Below, piece after piece: positions 34,538 to 44,902 of a DNA stretch of 64,000 nucleotides. Location: positions 276,778 through 340,777 of the forward strand of contig NZ_SMCP01000001.1 of assembly GCF_004342725.1 (NCBI RefSeq), in the 5' to 3' direction. Under the pieces are notes generated by a model. The model made no database searches. It was given only the letters and a program-made list of their open reading frames with translations, and was not told the origin of the DNA. A program made the translations under genes and the position numbers. The DNA is from Testudinibacter aquarius (GTDB lineage Bacteria; Pseudomonadota; Gammaproteobacteria; Enterobacterales; Pasteurellaceae). How positions within the stretch are numbered: position 1 is the stretch's first letter; every line of letters starts with the position of its first letter.

Positions 34538-37198
34538 TTAGATAGTGCGTTTAATCTCAATCGTTTCAAATACTTCGATTTGGTCACCAACGCGAACATC
34601 GTTGTAGTTTTTAACTCCGATACCGCACTCCATGCCGTTACGCACTTCGTTGACGTCATCTTTGAAGCGACGTAGTGATTCCAGCTCGCCTTCGTAGATC
34701 ACCACGTTATCACGCAGAACCCGAATCGGATTATTACGTTTAACCACCCCTTCAGTGACCATACAACCGGCAATTGCGCCCAGTTTAGGTGATTTGAATA
34801 CATCACGCACTTCTGCCAAGCCGATAATTTGTTGCTTGAATTCCGGCGCCAACATACCACTCATCGCGGCTTTCACTTCGTTGATCAAATCATAGATCAC
34901 CGAGTAGTAACGCAAGTCGATATTTTCCGATTCCACTACACGGCGGGCAGAGGCATCGGCACGCACGTTGAAGCCAACCAGAATCGCATTCGACGCTGCC
35001 GCCAAGGTTGCATCGGTTTCTGAGATTCCACCGACACCGGAGCCGACAATTTTGACTTTCACTTCATCGGTTGACAGCTCGACTAAGGATTGGCAAATTG
35101 CTTCGACCGAACCTTGAACATCGGCTTTCACCACAATATTCACTTCGGCAACATCGCCTTCAGTCATGTTGGTAAACATATTTTCCAACTTGGCTTTTTG
35201 CTGACGAGCCAGTTTTACTTCACGGAATTTTCCTTGACGGTGTAATGCCACTTCGCGCGCTTTTTTCTCGTCACGCACTACCGTCGCTTCATCACCGGCT
35301 GATGGTACGCCGGAAAGCCCTAAAATTTCGACCGGAATAGATGGACCGGCTTCGGCGATTTCTTTACCGTTTTCATCACGCATCGCACGCACACGCCCGT
35401 ATTCCAAACCGCACAGGACAATATCGCCACGACGCAAGGTACCGGATTGAATCAGCACGGTTGCAACCGGACCACGCCCTTTATCTAGATAGGACTCGAT
35501 CACCACACCACTTGCCATGGCATCGGTAACTGCGGTCAATTCCAAGACCTCTGACTGCACCAAAATCGCATCCAACAACTCATCAATCCCCAAGCCTTTT
35601 TTGGCGGAAACATGGATAAATTGCGTATCGCCGCCCCACTCTTCGGAAATAACATCATATTGTGACAATTCATTTTTAACGCGATCCGGATCGGCTTCCG
35701 GTTTATCAATTTTATTCACCGCGACCACCAACGGCACTTTTGCCGCTTTAGCATGTTGAATCGCTTCGATGGTTTGTGGCATCACACCGTCATCAGCTGC
35801 CACCACCAACACCACGATATCCGTCGCTTTGGCACCGCGCGCCCGCATCGAAGTAAACGCAGCGTGTCCCGGTGTATCCAAGAAGGTGATCATGCCGTTA
35901 TCAGTTTCAACATGATAAGCCCCGATATGTTGGGTAATTCCGCCCGCTTCACCGGAAGCCACTTTGGTTTTGCGGATATAGTCCAATAATGAGGTTTTAC
36001 CATGGTCAACGTGTCCCATAATGGTCACCACCGGCGCACGGTTAACTTCCACCGCAGTGCTGTCACGATCACTGAGCAACGACTCTTCCAGTTCGTTCTC
36101 ACGGCGCAACATCACTTTATGTCCCATTTCTTCCGCCACCAACTGTGCAGTCTCTTGATCGATCACCTGATTAATGGTCGCCATGGCGCCCATGCCCATC
36201 ATGGTTTTGATCACTTCCGTGGCTTTCACCGCCATTTTTGCCGCCAATTCGCCAACCGTAATGGTTTCGCCAATGACAACCTCACGGTTAACCGGTTGTG
36301 CCGGTTTGGTGAACTCTTGTTGTAGCGAGCTGCCACGGCGTTGATTTTTGCCACCTTTGATGTTTTTCTGATTGCGACGATTAGCTTCGCGCTCAGTTTT
36401 GGTGCTTTTATCATCGTCACGACCGCCTTTTTTGGCTTTTTTCGCACGGCCACGGCCTTCTTTACGCAGCTCTTCCTCACTTTCCGCTTCTTGGGCGTAA
36501 CGCGAAGTCAAATGCAGATCGGTGAAGCTTTCAGTTTTTGGTTGCTCTTCTTTATGATGAGCACTCGATTCCGCTAGCTTGCGCGCTTCTTCTGCGGCTT
36601 TACGCGCTTTCTCTTCTGCTTTTTGTTGTGCCAACGCTTCCGCTTTACGACGCAATTCTGCCTCTTGAGCTTTTAATTTCTCTTTTTCCGGATCGGCTTT
36701 TTTGCTCTCTTTGGCTTCAACCGCACTTTGCTCCGCTTTAGCGGCGGCATCTTGCCGTGCTTTCTGTTGCGCTTCACGTTTGGCTTTTTCTTCCGCTTCC
36801 CGTTTTGCTCGCAGTTCAGCTTCTGCTTTGGCTTTCTGTTCTGCTTCACGTTTTGCCGCAGCTTCTGCTTCCAGACGAGCTTGCTCTTCGGCTTTTTGTT
36901 TCGCGATATCCTCAGCAGATGTCGGAGTGAAGGTTCGTTTTTTCCGCACTTCTACCTGCACTTCCTTGTTTTTACCGCCGGAACCGGCGATTTTCAAGGT
37001 ACTGCGCTCTTTTTTCTGTAGCGTTAATTTTTTTGGTTTAACGCCTTCGCCACTCAACGATTTCAACAACTGTCGTTCTTCTTCCGCCGTAATCGGGTCA
37101 CTCTCAAGTTTTTTGATCCCGGCATCAGATAATTGTTTTAATAACTGTTCAAGCGGGGTGCTAATCTCATTAGCAAGCTGTTTAACTGTTTTACTCAT
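34538..37198 (-). CDS. infB: Translation initiation factor IF-2
   Basis: 886 residues, close to E. coli IF-2 alpha (890). The N-terminus carries the IF2N domain ([20 protein letters not shown]), followed by a long charged Ala/Glu/Lys helix. The GTPase domain begins near residue 390 with G1 GHVDHGKTS, then DTPGHAAF (G3) and NKID (G4); the C-terminal domains bind initiator tRNA. It is 15 bp after nusA in the conserved rimP-nusA-infB-rbfA-truB operon. Confidence 0.97.
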   Translation of the reverse strand: MSKTVKQLANEISTPLEQLLKQLSDAGIKKLESDPITAEEERQLLKSLSGEGVKPKKLTLQKKERSTLKIAGSGGKNKEVQVEVRKKRTFTPTSAEDIAKQKAEEQARLEAEAAAKREAEQKAKAEAELRAKREAEEKAKREAQQKARQDAAAKAEQSAVEAKESKKADPEKEKLKAQEAELRRKAEALAQQKAEEKARKAAEEARKLAESSAHHKEEQPKTESFTDLHLTSRYAQEAESEEELRKEGRGRAKKAKKGGRDDDKSTKTEREANRRNQKNIKGGKNQRRGSSLQQEFTKPAQPVNREVVIGETITVGELAAKMAVKATEVIKTMMGMGAMATINQVIDQETAQLVAEEMGHKVMLRRENELEESLLSDRDSTAVEVNRAPVVTIMGHVDHGKTSLLDYIRKTKVASGEAGGITQHIGAYHVETDNGMITFLDTPGHAAFTSMRARGAKATDIVVLVVAADDGVMPQTIEAIQHAKAAKVPLVVAVNKIDKPEADPDRVKNELSQYDVISEEWGGDTQFIHVSAKKGLGIDELLDAILVQSEVLELTAVTDAMASGVVIESYLDKGRGPVATVLIQSGTLRRGDIVLCGLEYGRVRAMRDENGKEIAEAGPSIPVEILGLSGVPSAGDEATVVRDEKKAREVALHRQGKFREVKLARQQKAKLENMFTNMTEGDVAEVNIVVKADVQGSVEAICQSLVELSTDEVKVKIVGSGVGGISETDATLAAASNAILVGFNVRADASARRVVESENIDLRYYSVIYDLINEVKAAMSGMLAPEFKQQIIGLAEVRDVFKSPKLGAIAGCMVTEGVVKRNNPIRVLRDNVVIYEGELESLRRFKDDVNEVRNGMECGIGVKNYNDVRVGDQIEVFETIEIKRTI

Positions 37199-37213
37199 CT
37201 ATTCCCCCTCAAT

Positions 37214-38698
37214 TTACTCTGCGCCAAACCAGCAGATATTTCTCGCTGCCATAATCAATGTTGCAGCTTTTTCTTCGCTTAATTCTTCGATATCGGATAA
37301 GTCATCAACGCTCTGCTCTGCCAGCTCTTCCAAATTGGTGATCCCTTTTTCAGCAAATTTAAAAGCTAAATGGCGATCCATACCGTCCAATTCCAGCAGT
37401 TCCGGCTGAATATTTGACTGCGACAATTTTTCTTGTTCGGTCAACGCAATTGTGGTCAGCGCACTTTTCGCACGGTCACGCAGTTCCTCGACCAAATCTT
37501 CATCCATGCCGTCAATTTCCATCAAATCATCGGTCGGCACATAGGCAATTTGCTCCAATGAGGTAAAGCCTTCATCGACCAACAACTCAGCAAAGTCTTC
37601 ATCGATATCCAGATGTTGCACAAACAAATTCAATGATTTGCTGGTTTCTTGCTGATGTTTCTCACTCAACTCTTCCGAGGTCATCACATTTAATGTCCAG
37701 CCGGTCAATTGGGTTGCTAAGCGCACATTCTGTCCATTACGACCAATCGCTTGCGCTAAATTTGCCGACTCTACCGCAATGTCCATCGAATGTTTGTCTT
37801 CATCCACCACAATTGAGCTGACATCGGCTGGTGCCATCGCATTAATCACAAATTGCGCCGGATTGTCGTCCCATAATACGATATCGACACGCTCACCGCC
37901 CAATTCATTGGTGATCGCCTGCACACGAGCACCGCGCATACCGACACAAGCCCCGACCGGATCAATTCGGCGGTCATTGCTTTTCACCGCAATTTTAGCA
38001 CGTGATCCCGGATCGCGAGCCGCACCTTTGATTTCAATCAGCTCTTCGCCGATTTCCGGCACTTCGATACGGAACAGTTCAATAATCATCTCCGGTTTAG
38101 CACGCGTAACAAACAGCTGTGCGCCTTTGGACTCCGGTTTAATTTGATACAACACACCACGCACCCGATCGCCCGGGCGGAAATTTTCACGTGGCAGCAT
38201 ATCTTCTTTCATAATCACGGCTTCCGCTTGGTTGCCCAAATCTAGTTGAATCACATCACGGCTGACTTTTTTCACCACGCCGGTGACAATTTCACCTTCT
38301 TGGCTACGGAACTGCTCCAGCACTTTGTTTCTTTCCGCTTCACGAATTTTACTGCTGATCACTTGGCGTGCGGTCTGCATCGTGATGCGGTCAAAAGCGA
38401 TGGATTCGATTTCATCTTCAATGAATTCTCCCAACTGAATTTCAGGTTCTTCGTAACGCGCAGCTTCCAAAGTAATCTCTTTGGTCGGTGCCGTGACTTC
38501 TTCGACCACTAACCAACGGCGAAAGGTTTCAAAATCACCGGTTTTACGGTCGATCACCACACGCACATCGATATCCATTTCATGTTTTTTCTTGGTCGAA
38601 ATTGCCAAAGCATTTTCCAACGCATCAAAAATCTTTTCACGCGGTAATAATCTTTCGTTAGATACGGCTTCGGCCGCTAATAAAATTTCTTTACTCAT
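37214..38698 (-). CDS. nusA: Transcription termination/antitermination factor NusA
   Basis: 494 residues: N-terminal RNA polymerase-binding domain, S1 domain ([20 protein letters not shown]), two KH domains ([23 protein letters not shown]) and two C-terminal acidic helix-hairpin-helix repeats, as in E. coli (495). It controls pausing, termination and antitermination. It follows rimP by 47 bp on the same strand. Confidence 0.97.
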   Translation of the reverse strand: MSKEILLAAEAVSNERLLPREKIFDALENALAISTKKKHEMDIDVRVVIDRKTGDFETFRRWLVVEEVTAPTKEITLEAARYEEPEIQLGEFIEDEIESIAFDRITMQTARQVISSKIREAERNKVLEQFRSQEGEIVTGVVKKVSRDVIQLDLGNQAEAVIMKEDMLPRENFRPGDRVRGVLYQIKPESKGAQLFVTRAKPEMIIELFRIEVPEIGEELIEIKGAARDPGSRAKIAVKSNDRRIDPVGACVGMRGARVQAITNELGGERVDIVLWDDNPAQFVINAMAPADVSSIVVDEDKHSMDIAVESANLAQAIGRNGQNVRLATQLTGWTLNVMTSEELSEKHQQETSKSLNLFVQHLDIDEDFAELLVDEGFTSLEQIAYVPTDDLMEIDGMDEDLVEELRDRAKSALTTIALTEQEKLSQSNIQPELLELDGMDRHLAFKFAEKGITNLEELAEQSVDDLSDIEELSEEKAATLIMAARNICWFGAE

Positions 38699-38745
38699 TT
38701 TCGCCTCTGTCTACATCACCGCACTTTGCCGTGCCATGATCAAAA

Positions 38746-39207
38746 TTAATCTTCAAATTTATAAACAATATTGCCTTTTTGGATATTCCCAAAAGCAAAT
38801 ACTTGTGGCGTGCCATCCACTATCAGGGTAATCACATCGCCAGTAACATTCTCCAGTTTGCCGGTCCATTTACGGCGGTCCAACACCGGCACACGCAAAT
38901 GTACGCTGACCTCTTGTCCGATAAAACGCTGATAATGCGCTAAACTGAACAGTGGTCTGTCCAATCCCGGAGATGACACTTCCAAATTATATTTGTCGGC
39001 GATCAAATCTTCGACATCCATAATCGCACTGACTTGGCGGCTGACATCGGCACAATCATCAACACTCACGCCACCGTCTTTATCAATATAGACTCGCACC
39101 GTCAGAAAGCGACCACTGCGTTGGCATTCAATGCCGACCAACTCACAATCCAGTGCCTCAATGGAATCCTGTACCAATTCCTGTATTTTTTGTTCCAATG
39201 TTGCCAA
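38746..39207 (-). CDS. rimP: Ribosome maturation factor RimP
   Basis: 153 residues when started at TTG 39207, which yields the family N-terminus (M)[12 protein letters not shown] and lies just after GGGGG; E. coli rimP also uses TTG at this place. An ATG at 39219 would add MGVV without a good ribosome site. RimP is needed for 30S maturation. Family blocks [19 protein letters not shown] and [15 protein letters not shown] are intact. Confidence 0.93.
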   Translation of the reverse strand: MATLEQKIQELVQDSIEALDCELVGIECQRSGRFLTVRVYIDKDGGVSVDDCADVSRQVSAIMDVEDLIADKYNLEVSSPGLDRPLFSLAHYQRFIGQEVSVHLRVPVLDRRKWTGKLENVTGDVITLIVDGTPQVFAFGNIQKGNIVYKFED

Positions 39208-39251
39208 GACAACCCCCAATCAAGAAAACGATTTATTGAAAAATAAGATAT

Positions 39252-39271
39252 AAAAAAAGGGCTGACAGCCC
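39252..39271 (-). terminator. Intrinsic terminator upstream of rimP
   Basis: On the minus strand GGGCTGTCAGCCC is followed by TTTTTTT. With the second terminator at 39318-39339 it separates the initiator tRNA from the rimP-nusA operon, probably giving partial read-through as in the E. coli metY-rimP region. Confidence 0.75.
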
Positions 39272-39317
39272 GTTTCAAAATAGTTCAGCCAAGGCTAAAC
39301 AGTCAAAATTATTGCAC

Positions 39318-39339
39318 AAAAAAACCCCATATCGGGGCT
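39318..39339 (-). terminator. Intrinsic terminator after initiator tRNA
   Basis: On the minus strand GCCCCGATATGGGG is followed by TTTTTTT. It lies about 110 bp downstream of the tRNA-fMet gene and upstream of rimP. Confidence 0.8.
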
Positions 39340-39447
39340 TTGTAGGCTAGAACCGGAAGCTGATGTTTTTGTTTTAAAACCGCTAAAACAAAGCACCCGT
39401 TGCGTTTTGGCTTTACATTGAAAGTTGAGCTGAAAGCAAATTTCAAT

Positions 39448-39524
<77 letters not shown>

Positions 39525-39649
39525 TCCGAAAATATGGGCGTATTGTAATGAGTTAAACCAGAAATAGCAAGTTTTCCGTCAACAAAAAAGCACTGAAGTC
39601 GAAATTCCGGCCGATTATTCATTCCACAATCATCAAAAGTGCGGTATCT

Positions 39650-39784
39650 TTAAAACCCGATGCCACCGGAAATCCCGATTTGACCGCCAATACCCATGCT
39701 ACCTCCCCCAACACCACCGCTGATACTGCCACTGTTGCAAGCCGCCGATGCCAATGCCAACACTACAATTAGAATCCATTTCAT
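39650..39784 (-). CDS. Tiny glycine-rich lipoprotein
   Basis: A 44-codon frame (MKWILIVVLALASAAC, then a tail made almost only of Gly, Ser and Ile with spaced GG pairs, ending GGIGF). Cys16 follows a good lipobox (ASAAC), so the mature lipoprotein would be only 29 residues. Its ATG overlaps the stop of the upstream kinase-like gene (ATGA at 39784-39781), which supports real coupled translation. The regular Gly-Ile pattern suggests a membrane-inserting or amyloid-like peptide. Function unknown. Confidence 0.65.
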   Translation of the reverse strand: MKWILIVVLALASAACNSGSISGGVGGGSMGIGGQIGISGGIGF

Positions 39785-40524
39785 TTGTTCACCTCATTGT
39801 CGCTGCTGTTGTTCTGCCAATACTCAAATACTTTTAAACCTGCCAGCAGATCTTTGCCGGCAATCGAGTAAAACGGTTTAAATAATGGATATAAAAAACG
39901 GTATTTATGTAATATCCGCAACGCATATTGCCAATTTTGCTCACTGTTTGCGTGCTGGCGATAGCTGGACACCGCACTTTCAACCATTTGCTGAGGCAAA
40001 GTGTTACGATAAAGATCGTGAATAAAAATAATCAAATCTCTGGCTTTATTCCACTGCAAACGGTCGATATTCAACTTTGATTCGAAATCAATAAACCGCA
40101 CTTTGCCGTTTTCCCAGCCGATATCACGTGTTGCCGGACGACCATGCACCAGATCCAAAGCATGTAATTCTGCCAAAGCCATTGCGCAATCATTAATGAT
40201 CTGCTGCTTTTGTTGTTGGTCACAGGCAGAATTTTGCAGCCATTGATCGACCGTTGCGCCAACATCTTTCAGCACCAAATAATCATCGTCCCACGCCACC
40301 AGCTCGGCACAAGGTGCCCCAACTTTATTCAGGTATTGCAGAGCCTGAATTTCTTGCGCCAGCGCCCGCTGCGGATTGGCTTTCAAAATACGCATAAATC
40401 CGGTATTTTTTTCCGCTTGCTTCAGCCAATATTTCTGATGGTCAACATCGAACGCCACTACTCGTTCACCTCGATTGGCACTTAACACTTGCGCAATAGT
40501 TTGCTGTAAATTTGTCATTATCAT
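39781..40524 (-). CDS. Kinase-fold phosphotransferase-like protein (InaA/BUD32 type)
   Basis: 247 residues. The catalytic loop reads VHGRPATRDIGW and the metal-binding motif VRFIDFESKL, the HGRP...RD and DFE pattern of the lipopolysaccharide-kinase/InaA-like branch of the kinase fold. The N-lobe Lys lies in KYWLKQAEK. The substrate may be a lipid, LPS core sugar or small molecule; this cannot be told from sequence. Its stop overlaps the start of the tiny lipoprotein gene, so both may act together at the envelope. Confidence 0.7.
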   Translation of the reverse strand: MIMTNLQQTIAQVLSANRGERVVAFDVDHQKYWLKQAEKNTGFMRILKANPQRALAQEIQALQYLNKVGAPCAELVAWDDDYLVLKDVGATVDQWLQNSACDQQQKQQIINDCAMALAELHALDLVHGRPATRDIGWENGKVRFIDFESKLNIDRLQWNKARDLIIFIHDLYRNTLPQQMVESAVSSYRQHANSEQNWQYALRILHKYRFLYPLFKPFYSIAGKDLLAGLKVFEYWQNNSSDNEVNK

Positions 40525-40537
40525 TTTTCAAAAAGAC

Positions 40538-40568
40538 AAAGAGCGGTTGGCGCTCCGAACCGCTCTTT
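40538..40568 (-). terminator. Intrinsic terminator after the lipoprotein gene
   Basis: AAAGAGCGGTT at 40538-40548 pairs with AACCGCTCTTT at 40558-40568; on the minus strand T-rich sequence (TTTGTCTTTTTG) follows. It lies just past the stop of the lipoprotein gene at 40594. Confidence 0.75.
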
Positions 40569-40593
40569 TATATTCCCATCCGGTTTAGATGAA

Positions 40594-41286
40594 TTATTTT
40601 TGAATTAAACTCAGCAAAGCGACACGTTCGCCCTGTAGCTGACAATCCATATTGTAATACTGGTTGCCGTTCAAACGTACATCTGCGGTCAAGCGGCTGG
40701 TGCTGCCGGCTTTATTCGGTGAGCTGCGAAACACCCGTTTGGTCGATGCCACTTGTTGAATTTTGGCAATACACAAATAATTCAGCTTAGCATCGCCACC
40801 GGTTCTGATCGATCCAACCGAGCGATCCGCTGAATTGCTGCTCAACATCGCGGCTAATTTTTTGCCACTGGCATTCAATTCTTGCTGTTTTTTCGCCAGC
40901 GCTTCGGCCGACAATGACAAGGTATTACCGCTAGAATTTAACGCAGTGATCAATTTTCCAGCTGCATCAAATTCATAGCTCCCCTCGGCATCTTGTACCC
41001 CGTACAATTTTCCTGCTTTATAAAAAACTTTGCGCTCACCTTTTTCACCCTGCTGCAACACATAGCTCAGTGAACCACCATTGAAATAAGCTTTATACAT
41101 CTCTTTATTCAATTGGTACTGAAAGCTGTTTTGATTAGCTGCCGCTTGCTCCAACTGAGCAAAAGACTGATTCAACACTGATTGAGCCGAGGTTGAACTT
41201 GTGCCGCTTTCATCGGTCAAATGACTACAAGCAGTCAATGCTAACACCGCAGACAGCACTGCTGTTTTTATAAGAGAGTTTTTCAT
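40594..41286 (-). CDS. Lipoprotein of unknown function
   Basis: 230 residues with lipobox LTAC (Cys20). After a Ser/Thr-rich spacer there is a helical segment, then YKAYFNGGSLSYVLQQGEKGERKVFYKAGKLYGVQD, a beta-rich middle and a C-terminal part with two Cys (LNYLCIAK, NMDCQLQGERVALL). No family is recognised. It is a stand-alone gene ended by a terminator and divergent from the DUF1439 gene. Likely faces the periplasm. Confidence 0.7.
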   Translation of the reverse strand: MKNSLIKTAVLSAVLALTACSHLTDESGTSSTSAQSVLNQSFAQLEQAAANQNSFQYQLNKEMYKAYFNGGSLSYVLQQGEKGERKVFYKAGKLYGVQDAEGSYEFDAAGKLITALNSSGNTLSLSAEALAKKQQELNASGKKLAAMLSSNSADRSVGSIRTGGDAKLNYLCIAKIQQVASTKRVFRSSPNKAGSTSRLTADVRLNGNQYYNMDCQLQGERVALLSLIQK

Positions 41287-41444
41287 AGAATTCCTTATTT
41301 TATTTGAAATGGATTCATTGAGAATCGCTTAATGAAAAATAGATTGATTCAAAACCAAGTGATTAAAATTTATTCACAAAATAGAGAAATTGCCTCATTC
41401 TATCGTTTTTTTTTACTGATTTAAACCTTCAAGGATGTTTTTTT

Positions 41445-42023
41445 ATGCTTCAAATGCCTGTTATTCGTGTTCTGTTCATGCTGCTTTTTATGTTGCCGTT
41501 TGCCTTGCCGTTATCCGCTAATGCCAACAACATCGAGATCAGCGAGGCACAAATCAATCATTATTTAAGCCGGAAATTGGGCTTTAACGATCAATTTAAT
41601 CTGCCCGGAATTATCAATATCCGCTATAAAGTCGATCAAATGCAGGCAAACGTCGGGCGCAACAACAGTAATAAAATCGAGCTGGACGGTGTTGTCAGTG
41701 CGGCATTTTCTTATAACAACCGGCAATTCGACAGTCGAATCAATTTGGTTTTTGATGTAGAACCCGAATATAACGCCGAGCAGGGTGCCGTTTATCTGAA
41801 AAACCTACGAATGTTACGCTGGTCGTCACAGCCGCAAAAATATGCCGACCAGCTGCAATTGATTATGCCGATGTTAAACAACACTGTGCAAACGCTGCTG
41901 AATCAATTTCCGGTGTACACTCTCGACAGCAACGATGCCACCCAAAATATGATTAAACAGATGGTAAAAAAATTGCGTGTCAGCGATGGCAAAATCGTAT
42001 TGGAGACTTCAGCATTGTTGTAA
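41445..42023 (+). CDS. DUF1439 (YceB-like) envelope protein
   Basis: 192 residues with a Sec signal peptide (LLFMLPFALPLSANA). The body begins NIEISEAQINHYLSRKLGF, characteristic of the DUF1439/YceB group, which adopt a lipid-binding-like fold. Unlike E. coli YceB there is no lipobox Cys, so it would be soluble in the periplasm. It ends 13 bp from the convergent nagK. Function not known. Confidence 0.75.
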   Translation: MLQMPVIRVLFMLLFMLPFALPLSANANNIEISEAQINHYLSRKLGFNDQFNLPGIINIRYKVDQMQANVGRNNSNKIELDGVVSAAFSYNNRQFDSRINLVFDVEPEYNAEQGAVYLKNLRMLRWSSQPQKYADQLQLIMPMLNNTVQTLLNQFPVYTLDSNDATQNMIKQMVKKLRVSDGKIVLETSALL

Positions 42024-42036
42024 ATCTGTCTCGCTG

Positions 42037-42954
42037 CTAACGGCTCAAGAAGAGTGCCGCTGCGCCACGCACGCCGCCGGAGTCGCCATATTTAGCTTTT
42101 TTGATCACCGGTACTACCGCACTTCGCATCAAATGCGCCGGTAAGGCTTTCGGCAGTGCTTGATACAGATAATCAAAGTTAGACAAACCACCGCCCAGTA
42201 CGATCATATCCGGATCCAACACCGTGATAATATTGCCAATGCTGATTGCGGTCAATTCAATAAACAGTTGTACAAAACTGACTGCCGTGGCATCGTTGGC
42301 ATAAAAGCGTTCAATAATGGTTTTAGCCGGCAGCGCCTCACCTTTGAGATCACGATATAACATTTCAAAACCGCGTCCGGACAGGTAAGTATCCAAACAA
42401 GCGCGATTGCCACAACCGCACTCATAGATTGGGGCTTTATCCCAACCTAATAATTTTAAAGCATGGTAGTTGAGTTGAATGTGCCCCAATTCACCGGCCA
42501 TACCGACATGACCGGCATGGGCTTTGCCGTTGAACACCAAGCCACCGCCAAAGCCAGTGCCCAAAATCAACCCCAACACAAACGGATATTGCTGATTCTC
42601 TTCCGCCCAAGCTTCGGAAATGGCAAAACAATTGGCATCATTTTCTGCCCTCACTTCGCGATCTAAACGCTGGCTCAAATCAAAAATAATCGGGCGATTA
42701 TCCGCCGCACGAATATTGGTGATCTCCGCCAGTCCACTTTCACGATTGACAAATCCCGGAACCCCGATTCCCACGGTTCCCTTACAGTCAAAACGGCTGT
42801 CGGCACGCTCTACCAAGCCAGCAACCGCTTCAAGCCACTCATGGTAATCCTCTTTCGGGGTGTTGACCCGTTCACTGTGCAATTTTTCCAATTTTTGGTT
42901 AAAAACCGCCAATTCAATTTTGGTGCCGCCAATATCCAATCCGTAATAATACAT
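42037..42954 (-). CDS. nagK: N-acetyl-D-glucosamine kinase (ROK family)
   Basis: 305 residues. It phosphorylates free GlcNAc at C6, mainly in cell-wall sugar recycling. ATP-binding [14 protein letters not shown], the catalytic Asp in [12 protein letters not shown], the GlcNAc loop [15 protein letters not shown] and the ROK zinc site ([25 protein letters not shown]) are all present and align well with E. coli NagK. Confidence 0.93.
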   Translation of the reverse strand: MYYYGLDIGGTKIELAVFNQKLEKLHSERVNTPKEDYHEWLEAVAGLVERADSRFDCKGTVGIGVPGFVNRESGLAEITNIRAADNRPIIFDLSQRLDREVRAENDANCFAISEAWAEENQQYPFVLGLILGTGFGGGLVFNGKAHAGHVGMAGELGHIQLNYHALKLLGWDKAPIYECGCGNRACLDTYLSGRGFEMLYRDLKGEALPAKTIIERFYANDATAVSFVQLFIELTAISIGNIITVLDPDMIVLGGGLSNFDYLYQALPKALPAHLMRSAVVPVIKKAKYGDSGGVRGAAALFLSR

Positions 42955-43158
42955 AATCTACTCCGTTAACAATCATTGTTTAGATTCTAGCGAAAAACCG
43001 CCGTTATTTCTTTGACACATTGCACGGAATCGCAAAAAAAGGTGGAAAAATGCAAAAGGTGGTGCTGTCTATTGAATCCATTTAAAAAAAGAGACAAGCT
43101 TTAAGCCAAGTGCGGTTATACTGCCGTATATTAAATCAGCATAAAAAGGAAAAAAATA

Positions 43159-43833
43159 ATGTCAAAAATTCAATTAGTCGCGGAAGCTCAGTTGCCGACT
43201 AAATTCGGTATTTTCCGGATGGTCGGTTTTGAATTTCCCGATACCCACAAAGAACACGCTGCTCTGGTGATGGGCGACATCAGCGACAGCGAACACAATC
43301 CGGTGCTGGCACGAATCCACTCCGAGTGTTTAACCGGTGATGCCTTGCATAGCCTGAAATGTGATTGTGGCTTCCAACTGGAAACCGCACTTCGCCAAAT
43401 CAGTGAAGCCGGGCGCGGCGTACTGATTTATCACCGTGAAGAGGGGCGTGGGATCGGTTTGATTAATAAAATCAGAGCATATTCGCTACAAGATCAGGGA
43501 CTGGATACCATCGAAGCCAATGAAGCACTGGGTTTTGCTGCCGATGAGCGCAATTTTGCGGTCTGTGCTGATATTTTCGAGCTGCTAGGCGTTAAGAAAG
43601 TGCGGTTGCTGACCAATAACCCCAACAAAATCGACACGATGCGCGAAGCGGGCATCAATGTGGTCGAGCGAGTGGCACTGAATGTTGGCGAAAACCGTTA
43701 TAACACCGCTTACCTAAGCACTAAAGCCGAGAAAATGGGGCATTTGATTGTGCATAACCATGAGAATAAGGAGCATGACCAACATCAACACGGTGTTTGC
43801 TGTTCCTGCCAGCGCGAACAAATTAGCGAATAA
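43159..43833 (+). CDS. ribA: GTP cyclohydrolase II with His/Cys-rich C-terminal tail
   Basis: 224 residues (E. coli 196). RibA opens GTP to 2,5-diamino-6-ribosylamino-pyrimidinone phosphate in riboflavin synthesis. The zinc ligands lie in [19 protein letters not shown] and the catalytic segment is [11 protein letters not shown]; the substrate loop TNNPNK is present. After the usual end (KAEKMGHL) there is an extra ~28-residue tail with four or more His and three Cys ([18 protein letters not shown]). The tail may bind metal. ATG follows AAAAAGGAAA. An uptake sequence lies just upstream (around 43108). Confidence 0.95.
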   Translation: MSKIQLVAEAQLPTKFGIFRMVGFEFPDTHKEHAALVMGDISDSEHNPVLARIHSECLTGDALHSLKCDCGFQLETALRQISEAGRGVLIYHREEGRGIGLINKIRAYSLQDQGLDTIEANEALGFAADERNFAVCADIFELLGVKKVRLLTNNPNKIDTMREAGINVVERVALNVGENRYNTAYLSTKAEKMGHLIVHNHENKEHDQHQHGVCCSCQREQISE

Positions 43834-43877
43834 GTTCAATTTTGAACTGCTGACAAATGGTGTTAACAATATTTTTG

Positions 43878-43900
43878 TAGGGCGTATTGCATACGCCCTA
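43878..43900. repeat. Hairpin between ribA and ghrB
   Basis: TAGGGCGTAT-TGC-ATACGCCCTA is a perfect 10-bp stem. It lies between convergent ribA and ghrB. No T-run follows on either strand (T-run precedes on the plus strand), so it looks more like a solo REP-type hairpin than a standard terminator. Confidence 0.55.
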
Positions 43901-43918
43901 TATGATATGTGAAATCGC

Positions 43919-44893
43919 TTAATTAACCCGATACACCGTTTTCTGCGGATCGTTCGGATACAACAAGCTATTGATCAGATTATCCACCGCACAACTCTGC
44001 ATCGCGAAACGGGTTTCTGCGGTTGCCGAGCCGATGTGTGGCAGGCAGACAATATTGTCCAGAGTCAATAATGGCGAGTCTGTGGCAATCGGTTCTGATT
44101 GATAAACATCTAAGCCTGCCGCCAAAATTTGTTTGTTTTTTAACGCCCGATACAGCGCCTGCTCATCAACGGTATTGCCACGTCCAAGATTGATAAACAC
44201 CGCACTTGGCTTCATCAGCGCGAATTGTTTTTCACCAATCAGATTTTGCGTTTCCATCGTTGACGGCAAAATATTGACCACAAAATCAGCACTGCTCAGC
44301 AGTTGATCCAGCTCAACACGCTGCGCTTGAAAAGTGCGGTCAACCTCCGGTTTATCATGGCGTGCGCTGTAGCTCACCTTCATATCAAACCCAAAATAAG
44401 CCCGTTTGGCTATTGCTTGTCCGATGCGCCCCATGCCTAAAATAGCCAGTGTTTTATGGTGCAAATCCACCCCAAAATAGCCGCTTTCGCTCTGCTTATG
44501 CCATTGTCCCTGTTTCACCACCGCATTGAGTTCACACACCCTTCGCGCTGCCGCCAGCATCAAGGCAAACGCCAAATCCGCTACCGTATCGTTCAACACA
44601 TACGGCGTGTGGGTTAATGTGATTTGTCGGCGCTGTAATGCCGATAAATCATATTGATCATAACCGACCGAAATAGTGGAAGCGACTTTCAATAATGGCG
44701 CTTGTTGCAACAATGCCTCATCAACACGCAAACCCGTACCGATTATGCCGACCGCCGTTGCCAACTGTTGGCGCAATAACGGCATTGTTTCAGCAGACAG
44801 CTTCTCAACGATGACCAGTTGAAAATGCGCTTCCAGTTTGCGCAATAGTGCGTCCGGCAATTTGGCGTGAATGATCACAACGGGTTTCAACAT
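43919..44893 (-). CDS. ghrB: Glyoxylate/hydroxypyruvate reductase B-like D-2-hydroxyacid dehydrogenase
   Basis: 324 residues, matching GhrB. It reduces glyoxylate, hydroxypyruvate or 2-keto-gluconate with NADPH. Signatures are ASTISVGYDQYDL, the nucleotide loop LGMGRIGQAIAKRA, the catalytic-region NLGRGNTVDEQAL and LPHIGSATAETR (His). It is 10 bp downstream of the peptide-binding lipoprotein gene, an association without obvious pathway logic. Confidence 0.85.
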   Translation of the reverse strand: MLKPVVIIHAKLPDALLRKLEAHFQLVIVEKLSAETMPLLRQQLATAVGIIGTGLRVDEALLQQAPLLKVASTISVGYDQYDLSALQRRQITLTHTPYVLNDTVADLAFALMLAAARRVCELNAVVKQGQWHKQSESGYFGVDLHHKTLAILGMGRIGQAIAKRAYFGFDMKVSYSARHDKPEVDRTFQAQRVELDQLLSSADFVVNILPSTMETQNLIGEKQFALMKPSAVFINLGRGNTVDEQALYRALKNKQILAAGLDVYQSEPIATDSPLLTLDNIVCLPHIGSATAETRFAMQSCAVDNLINSLLYPNDPQKTVYRVN

Positions 44894-44902
44894 GCTGCCT
44901 CC

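Noticed and set aside
42955..43158. FMN riboswitch upstream of ribA
   Set aside because: The ~200-bp leader lacks recognisable RFN-element conserved boxes; only an uptake sequence and AT-rich promoter-like sequence are visible.
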